64,000 nucleotides of DNA from Protea cynaroides (taxonomy: Eukaryota > Streptophyta > Magnoliopsida > Proteales > Proteaceae), in assembly GCA_028583415.1 (NCBI GenBank), contig CM053274.1:92970549-93034548 (forward strand). Reading direction: 5' to 3'. The notes beneath the pieces were generated by a model, which was given only the letters and a program-made list of their open reading frames with translations, had not been told where the DNA came from and made no database searches. Positions 12,101-22,307 of this stretch are shown piece after piece (the stretch's first letter is position 1; each line of letters opens with the position of its first letter). Position numbers and translations under genes: made by a program.

Positions 12101-15100
12101 TGATTTAGAAAGAACAGCAAATATTTAACAAGAAACACGTACACAAACAGAGAAATCAGTACCAAATAGATACAAAAAGCCCATGAATGGCATGTGCAAC
12201 CACCCACAAAATGTAACACCCAACAAGTATAAGCAAAGAGAGTAAAACATCACGCAGGAATCCTCTTATGCCCAAATTATTTAACATACAGCAACCTGGC
12301 ATTAATACAAGAAGGGTTTTACTATAAAGCCAAAATACATAAGAGATTCTCAAATAAAGGCAACTAATTATGCCCTTGAACTTGAACTTACTGCAGCTTT
12401 TGATGCATCATGTGAAGCTAGAGCAACATCCAGTAACAGAAGGCATACGTGAAGAGCCGTCGTCTGCACACCAAAAGAAAAATTAAGACAGCATAAAAAT
12501 CTTCAAAACTGAAAAACAAACATGGTGAATACTTAATATAAATCATACCTCATCTATGGGTTCTATATTCTGATATAACGGTTCCAGCAGTGATAGTGCA
12601 TTTGCATATTCATGAAGATGGAACAAGATAACAGCCTGTACGGGACCAAATCAACAATAAATATGTCAATATATTTAATGAAATTAACGATATAAAAACT
12701 TAATTTAAAGGAGGAACACAGCAATCAAATATTCAAACAAATCCATAAACTACAGAGGTCACGAGTGCATACGATATTCAGGGTTGCAACAGAAGTGTCA
12801 AATTCATCTGTGTAGGCAATACCGGTACTGTTTGAAGCTGAAAATTGATGTGGCGTCACACCGCTTCCTTTAGATCCAGAAACAACATTATTACCAACAC
12901 TACTAGAAAACTCCACTTGCTCTCCAGATGCACGAGCAAGCTCTTCACTTATTCTCTACACCATCATTACAGAAATTAAGCAACAATAAAAGGATGTATA
13001 TAAAAGATATACATAAAATAAAAAATGAACTTAGGACCATGGCACTACCACTATATCAATTCAGCCAATCCCCACTTACACAAAATGTAAGTCAAAATAA
13101 AATAATCCAATAGCCGACTATACACAGGAAAAAATTAAAATAATCTTCAATTCTCAAATCTCAATAATTGTACTACACTACTACTACTACTATAATAAAA
13201 AAAACTTAAAGAAAAAAAAAATGAAAGAGAAACATCAAATGAAAAAGTATATGTCCATTTTTCAAATCATATAAGATCTGATTATTTTTGCCCAAAAGCA
13301 GGCAGCCACAGACTAGATAAGCAGGAAATTCACCTAAATAGTTCAAAGGTCTAAACTGAAATAGGAAAAAGGGAGGGATTACAACAGAAAAAATAAAAAT
13401 AGTTTGTTCTAAAAAAAAAGGATAATAAGTTTTAAGAAATATAACAAATTAAAATAATTATTATGGAGATTGATCATTAGAACACCAAGATCTTGGTAGT
13501 TGGGTTGAGAATGTCCCGTACCTCTTTTTCAAAATTTTCAACTGACAACTAGGCTTTCATCATAGATGAGAAAGCACACAGTTCATTACCACTTCTACAC
13601 ACCAAATATAGTTAGACAATTATTTTTTAACGTTCAATAATTTTATTGTATAAGTCACAAGTAGTGATGGCATGGGTCAGTTTCAATATGGATCAGGTTC
13701 ACCAACTCTGACCCTCTTGTATTAAGTATAATACTGACACTAATCTGCACCACCCAGTAACAGAGTTCTACGCTTGAACACATCATATCTCGCTGCTATA
13801 TTTACATTTTACCTGCAATCCATTACCACCCTGGCAAGATCAGGCATGATGCATCAAGGTAAGACGTATGGACATGGACATGTCACGTGTTAACCAGAGT
13901 CACAGACATAAAAGTGTACAACCTGGCAACCATTAGAAAGCCAGGAACAGTAGAAAGCAAGTGGTTGTCCCATGCTGAGCACCACCATACAGTGAAATTA
14001 TCGGCGACGGGCCTTAGCTCTAAACATATTAGCTATACGCCCAGAACCCACCCAAACAGCTGCAACAGCAGAGCCGAATACACACCATTTAACATCTTTC
14101 CAAGAAGCATACCTGAAAAGGTATCAGTTGCGGCTTTGAGATCAAAACTACCCGCTTCTTCTTCATCAAACCTAAAAGTTGGTGCCCTCCCTTCCCCACC
14201 CCCAAGAGGATGGTCTACGGGATTCATAACTACTCCTCTTACTACAGGACGCTTGCCTAGCCAACACTTAAATCTGGCTCTACCCAAACTTTTCTGGTTC
14301 ACCCCAACATTACCCACTTGTTTTAGACACAAGCACATGTCTGTGCGTAAGCTTCTGAATGGAAGGTAGGTGTGTATGTGGATGACGGTATTTTTTTTTT
14401 TTTTTTTTTTTTTTGGGATAGAATCAGTTTCTGTTATTTTCATTTTCAGTGAGTTCTTTTTTCTTTTTTTTAATTTACAGCATGTAAACAACCCCCCCCA
14501 CAAAAACCCCCCACAAAAAACCCCCCCTTTACTGTTTTTATTTTTGAATTTCTTAGTTACAAAAGTGGTAACTACCTTGCCGGCAGTTTTGACACTCACT
14601 AACTGCCATAGTCAGTTCCCCGAACCGCTCCGCAGTTTCCCCCTTTGGCATTATAAGTGCCATTTTTTTTTCTTTAATTAGATTATGCAATGAAATATGA
14701 ATGAAAAAAGATAAATGCATGGACTTATCTCTCTACTGTAAGTGCCAAGGCGTTGGAGGCGTGACGGATGCCCAAGGCGACACCAGTGCGCCTAGGCAAC
14801 GCCTTGACAACTATGGTGTGACGCATTTTTAACCTTCTTCACATATCCATTGAATGATTATCATTAAAAAAACCTCCTAATTGGATTTTTTATGTCTAAA
14901 CCATAGTATGCTAATGTACGCTGGGACCTGAGGATTGTATTCAGAGTTAAATAGGTAGCACTTATTTATGACCAATATTATTTAAGTAAATGTTTGTTAA
15001 CTTTTATATTTCATTACTTAAAGATATTATTCATAAATAAGCAAACAGTCTCCATTTGAATCCCAATAAAAATAGCCTAAAATTCAAATTCCAAAAGGAT

Positions 15101-17998
15101 AAAAAATCAACTTTTTAGTTCAGGAAGTTTTTTATCGCGGGACCCTACATTTTGTTTCAGTTTTGCAAAAAACCAAAACATTTCAGCCAAAATTTAGAAC
15201 TATGGTAAGACCTTGATTCATTTATTTTGGCACTAAATTGGTTACTATTCCATTAATATTGAATTGTTACTGATTTACACAGAAGTTAGTTTCTTATGCA
15301 TTAAAATTTGGCTGCTGTTGTTTTTGGGCATACTGAAATTCCCTGCATAATTACTGGTCATATACTACCTATATTACCAAGTCCTATGTCACTCACTCTA
15401 TTTGAACACCTATGTCACTCACTCTATTTGATCATTGTTGAGTTAGTAATCACTGCTAGGATTATATTGTTCATAGGTTGATAAAATTCAACTCTAAACA
15501 ATCTAATTGCAAGACACGTATGTTGCTGCCTTCTGTCCTAACTAGCTAAACATTAGTAACCTAATACCTAGCTAGTTGTAAGTGTATGAGACCTAAACCC
15601 TAGGCTGTCCTACATCAGTTCGGTATTAGAAACTATGGATCTTGTAGCTTCTGGTTAGGATTCCTACCTAAGAATCAACCTTGTATGTCCACACGTAGTG
15701 GTAGAGCTTACCAAACCATGACAAATCTTCCTACCATCCCTATAATATCCGAGCAATGGGAAAGGTCACTTCAACAAAATGAAGAAACCTAAAGCAATTC
15801 AAGCCAATCATGAATTGCTTAGAGCTGCTCATGTTGGGGTGACCACTAGTAACAGACCATGTGGCACAAACTGTTAGCCTACAAAACATTATATCCATGG
15901 TTCAAAATCTCAGCGAGATCTCAAGAATCTTTAACTTCTCGAACTACTCGAGACGAGATCTCAAGATTCTCGACCAGCATTTTCAACCAGATCTCGATGT
16001 TTTCAACCAGTTTTCGATCATTTCTCGAATTTCTTACCAATTTTCAACTAGTTCTCAACTGGTCTTCACATAATATATGAATTATGATTGTACAGTCTAC
16101 TTGACTACATTGAGTTTTTTTACTATTAACAATTACTAATTAAGTGCTATTATGTTTACTCTTCTCCTAAAATATAATTGCACTTACTCATTCGGTTTTC
16201 TTTGATCTTCTACTAGTATGACATTATGTAGAATAGTCAATGTTACCATAGATTAACATTTAACTTCAGACCGACACTGCAAACATGGGTGTAAACCCAA
16301 ACAACCACCATGTGTGATTATTTTTACAATGTTATGGTTTAAATATGTTTATATATGCTAAAATAGGGTCTTCCAGGAGTATCAAGCCTTAAAATGGTCA
16401 TTTAGGATCAAAACACATATTTAAGCCTTCGCGGTTTTGTGCAGTGTCTCGCCGAGATCTCGAAAATCTCAGTTTTCCCAAGAGTCGAGACACCCTAGAG
16501 TTTGATTTTGAAAATTGACTATAGCAAGGGTTGCTACCATTGAGACATTTGTCCAAAATTTTGATGGACAACAAGGCAGCAACACACAAGACATGAACAT
16601 TGGGCTTGGTTTGCCTAAAACCTCGAGAGGCCATGATTATGTCTTCAGGGTTGCTTCTCGAAAATGGCACAGTTCATTCTGTGCTCCAAGACTTCTGACA
16701 TCTCAATTGTTGCCAAACTTTTTTTTCAGGAGATTGTTAAATGTCATGAGTTGCCTAAGACCATAGTATCAGATAGGGATCTCAAGTTCACTAGTCATTT
16801 CTGACAAACTTTGTGACGAATTTTAGGCACTAAACTATGTTTCCTTTCAACTTTCCATCCTCAGAATGATGGTCAGAACAAGGTTATAAATAAAAGTTAA
16901 GGGAATTTGTTGCGTTGTCTCATAGGTAAACATCTCACCAGTTGGGATCATGTTCTTAACCAGGCCGAGTTTGCATATAACATGTCCAAGAACCGAACCA
17001 CTGGTCTCTCTCCCTTTGAGATCTGTTTGGGTCACCAACCTAGGACAACCATAGACCTCGTCCCTACCATGTCTAGCTCTAGGACAGCCCAGTCAGTCGA
17101 GTCTTTTTACACATACATTACTTGCATGCAAAGATAACATCAAATAATGATTAATATAAATCCAAATCCAAGGCAGAAGATGTACACCGACGAATGCAAG
17201 AGTTTCAAAAGGGTGAAATGGTGATGGTCAGGACTAGACCATGGCGTTTTTTCAAGGGAAAGTTGAGCAAACTAGATGCTCATAATGCAGATCCTTTCAG
17301 AATTCTTAAAAGTGTGGGAGCTAATGCCTATGTGCTTGAGTTACCTACTGACATGGGAATTAGCAACATTTTCAATTTTGAGGATTTGGTTTCCTACCAC
17401 GACCCTTCCACCACCCCTTCTTTCTATCCTTATATTCTTGACGCCCTTCCTTTCATTGTTGATACTTGTGCATCCGAGCTTACTTCACTTCCTGCATCTT
17501 CTATTCCTCGCATACCCCAGTTTGATTAGCGAGTTGAGGAGATTGAGGATATTCTTGATGAGAGAGTTATTCTACACAAACTGACGGTTCTCGGGAGTTC
17601 TTAGTTTGGCAACGTGGAAGACCTGAGATTGATTACAGATGGATCTCCATTAAGGAGCTACAGCAGCGTATCAGCTGGAAGCAGCATTTTACTTTCTTTT
17701 TTTTCTCTATTAAATCAGTTATTACAGTTATCTTTGTAATTTTATTCAGTTTCTGTCATTTTTATTTTCAGTGACTTCTTTTCTTTTTTATTTACAGCAT
17801 GTAACCCACCCCCCACCCCCCAAATTACTGTTTTTATTTTTGAATTTCTTAGTTACAATGCCCGCAGTTTTTGCACTGCACTAACTGGCCATAGGCAGTT
17901 CTTCCCCCAACCCCCACCCCCCCACAATTTTCCCCTTTGGCATTATAAGTGACATTTCTTTTAGTAATTGGATTATGCAATGAAATATGAATGAAAAA

Positions 17999-18033
<35 letters not shown>

Positions 18034-21000
18034 TTCCCCCCCCCCTCTCAAGTTCTCTTCCCCTTCTTTTCCCCATCTTTGTTATCTGTAAATTCCCTAC
18101 CCCTTTTTCTTCATTCTTCTCTCCTTCTAATTTCCTAATTCTGAAACTAAGGATCATCTCATCATCCCTACAGTCCACGAAATTAGGGATTTTATTTTCT
18201 GTCCATTCTGAATATGTAATGTGTTCTTCACTGCAATTCCCTCCTTCCAGTACTTTGTTTAAATGTTATGTTCTCATATTTCGGTACTAATTAGTCAAGT
18301 GGGCCGAAAATTCACATTTTCTATTTTTCCGTCTGATCTTCAAACTATCGCATGCACTCACTTACCATCTCAAAGGGATAAAGGTCTGGTTTTTCATACT
18401 AATTCAAACTAAATTTAACTAGATAAACTCAGTGTAGCTGAGATGAGGATGTTGAGATGGGTGTATGGCAAAACTAAGAAAAATAAGGTAAGGAATGATC
18501 ATATTAGAGCTGATTTGGGGGTATTCGATACATGATAAACAACGAGAAAGTCGTTTGAGATGGTATGGTCACGTTCAATGGAGGCCTTTAGATGCTCCAG
18601 TACGGAGGAGCAATTTAATTAAGATCGAAGGATCTAAAAGAGCTAGGGTCAGACCTAAGATGATTCTAGGTGAGGTGGTAAAGAAAGGCATGCATAGCTT
18701 AGGCGTCGTTTCAAAAATTACCTCAAACAAAGTTGATTGGAAGGCAAGAATCCATGTTGCACACGCCTTTAGTTGGAATTAAGCTTTGTTGTTGTATGTT
18801 TCTGTTTTAAACACTGAATTTTCAAGACAATTTCAAGAAGTCCTATCTCAAGTCAACTACTCAAAAAATATGAATTTCTGGACTTGTTTTTAAGATTTTG
18901 ATCTCAGCTACTGTTTATGGTTCTATGTTGCTGTTTATCAATAACTCAGGCCTATGTTTGTTACTGTTCAGAATTATCTAAACCTGTCCATCGATTCTGT
19001 TATTTCTTGGGTCTCAAGTTTCCTACTTCAACTTTCAAGTAGGAAACATTCATATCTCTCAAGTCCCAATCCAGTCATTAAAATCTCCATCAGGTTTTTA
19101 AGGACTTTTTAATACTCTGAATAGACCACTCAAACAGATTTCTGGTCTCTTCTGAAAATTTGATCTGCTGAAATCAATTTTCTCTTGAACCTGGTTTCTA
19201 ACCCTTTACTGTAATTCTGGTTTCTTTGGAGTTCTGTAAGCTATCGAGTATCGATCCTAGGTAAATAGAAACCCATCATATTCGTTTTTCATTATTTGCT
19301 GCTATATACAAGCGTTTCAGTAAGTTTTGAAACATAGCTTGCTTAGAGGAACATCTAACAAATAAAACTCTTATGTGCTTAGCATCATCTGGGATTGTTT
19401 CCTCACAGTTGTTGCAACAATAATTACCATTCATTGACTCATTCTTTTCTTTATCTCATTCCACATGGAACACAGTATTAACCATTAATAACTGAAAAAA
19501 AATCCACATGAAAGATTTACACAAAAAAAAATTCTGAAAAAGATCCCCACTTTTGAAAACATTTATTTGGACAGAAACCCACCTTAAGAAACCAATTATG
19601 TAAGGCAAACATATATCAACAAATTATCAGACTAAGTATCAAAAAAAAAATTATAAAACCATGAAGACACAAATAAGTCACATCATGAAGTCCCCAAGAG
19701 AAGAAAAGGGTCAGTAAAAAAATCATTTAATTTCATAAATTTGGAATACCAAATTAGCCCTCCTATTCAAGGGCCATCAAATCTAAAATGTCTTAATGCA
19801 GCTTTAAAGAGTATATTCTATGCCTTGTTCTGAAAATCATGTAAAAATAGAAAGAACAAAATGCCAAAAGGAGGAGTATTTCTACAAAGCATATCATTTC
19901 ATAAAATGTTGCATAGCTTCATCAAGCACAAAAGAATACACAAAAATATCACAATATGCAGCACCAATTCCCATTTTTAGCATACCTTAACTTTATTAAG
20001 CACTTCAAGCAGCTTCCTTGGATCAGAACAACCATCACGAAAGTACTCCGCAACAGCAATGTTATGAACAACCTGAAACACACATATCCATAACATAAGC
20101 AATATAGAATATGAAGTTCAGATTCTGAAGGAAAAGAACATATGCTCTTAGCCATTAACTCACATATGTTTACCTTTCATTTTGTACTAACCCTTTCATA
20201 GCTATGAACTACAAAAGCTACAGCATGGAAGCACTTTTCTCTCACTTTTAGTACGAATCAATAGAATCTTTCACAAAGAATTTAATTAATTAAAATCCAA
20301 CCTATATCCACATGGTGATGTGAAGTATCAGAAGTCCATACTCCCTAGTAAAGTTTCAACAGCCAAATTAAAATATCAATTGAACAAAAATTGACTGGTG
20401 GTAGCAGCACAGCTGTTGTGCCAAGCCTAGCAAAAGGGATGGCAGTAGCAGCACAGCTGATGTGCCAAGCCTGGCAAAATGGCAAACTCATTGCTGCCAT
20501 ATGGAAGGCCCACTAGGGACTCAAATTCAGCGAACAAATAGGCTCACCTTGCCTTATGTACCTGTAAATTTTGAGATGAAAATTCACTGAGATAAGTCCA
20601 AGAGAAGGTAGGATAAGGTTGAATTGGATCTCTAAAATGGGCACATCGCTAATTCATAGACAAACATTCCCAACTGTTGAAACCTGCCACATCACCCACC
20701 TTGTGGCTCAAACAAGCTGGTTTGTGCCCAAGGTTCTGAATCTCGGTTTCACCAGCCATTTCGCTGGCTGGAGAAACCGAAATATGCCAGTGAAATTGGC
20801 AGAATGCTAACAAAATAGTGCATTTTTTTGCAGTGTTTTCGTTTGACCATTTCAGTGGTCAAATGGCCATATTTAGGCACAAAACTTCATGGAAACCTTA
20901 TTTAAGCCTCTATAAACACATGTGAACCTTTAGAATGCAAGAAAAGTCACAGAAAATGAAGTTTGGATTGATCCTATGCTAAATCCTGCTGCATACCTTA

Positions 21001-22263
21001 TATAATAAAACAATTCTACACATAAGGGTATCAACCAGTACGGTATTCGATATGGTTCGATGCGGTACAGAAGGCAAAATGCTGATACCGTTACCATATT
21101 ATACCAGTTGCGGTTCCAATTTTCCATACCGTTATCGTACCAGTTCAATAAGGTTTTTATTCAGTATATATACAGTTTCTTATCCTGTATATATACATTT
21201 CATACAAAATTTGGTGTATAAGAGAGAATCAGTATAAATTTATACCGGTATTTATTGAGAACCGTACCGAATACCGAAATTGTACTATACCGGTTTTGGT
21301 TCTATTTTTCCATACCACTACCGTATCAATTCTAATTCTGTACGGTTGGGTTCGCTTTCGGTATACGATACCGGCACCGAATTGACACCCTTATCTACAC
21401 ATTAGTTTAATACTAAAAAACACACAAAACAATTAAAACAAGTAAATTATGCAATAGCAATAACGTGGCAAATTTTGGGCAAAAATTGAGTTCTCCTTCC
21501 CACAAAGAAAAAGGCAAAACCACTGATCCACCAGACATGGTATTTATATACCCTTTTTTATTTCATTTTGCCAAAACCGAAACGATATGACCGAAATATT
21601 GGCATTTCGCCGAAATTATGGTCGAGATATTGTAAGTTATGTAAGTCGGTACCCATTTCGCACCGACAATCCACAAAACGGGAAAAAAATAAATTAAATA
21701 AATAAAACTGGACAAAAGTAGCAAAATTTCGTCGAGATTTTGAACCTTGGTTGTGCCAAGACTGGCAAGATAATCATGAAGCAACACTTTTGCCGAGAGA
21801 AGGTCAATACAATCAAGAAACAGCACCTCCAGGCAAACAGAGCAATACCCACTCTAATGTATCTCCATTGAATTCACAATTTTCTCTCACTTCTCTAATT
21901 GTCTCACAATATCAATAAGCAACAGTGAGAGGTATTCCGTATTCCTTTAACATGTTAAACACAATTAATGAGCCAAGGCAAAATAAAATCTATCAATTCC
22001 TCCAGAAGTTAACAATGACCAGATAATCAGTAGACCCAATATGTCCAAACCATGTCTGTTATAAAACATAATCTTAGGTATAATGCGTTTCAGGGAACTT
22101 GAGAAGAAAGACCCCTTCAAGGTACCAGCTAGTTTAGACACATGGAGTATCTAGCAATTGGAAAGGTCTAGATGGGTCATGTTCAAATTTCATGTTTAAA
22201 TTCAAATCCATTCTTACAAAAAACACCACTCCCCCCAATAAATAAATAAATAAATATAAATAA

Positions 22264-22307
<44 letters not shown>

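Noticed and set aside
14033..14599. 188 aa minus-strand reading frame
   Set aside because: Overlaps the T-rich and C-rich start of LTR copy A; low-complexity Lys runs and no domain.
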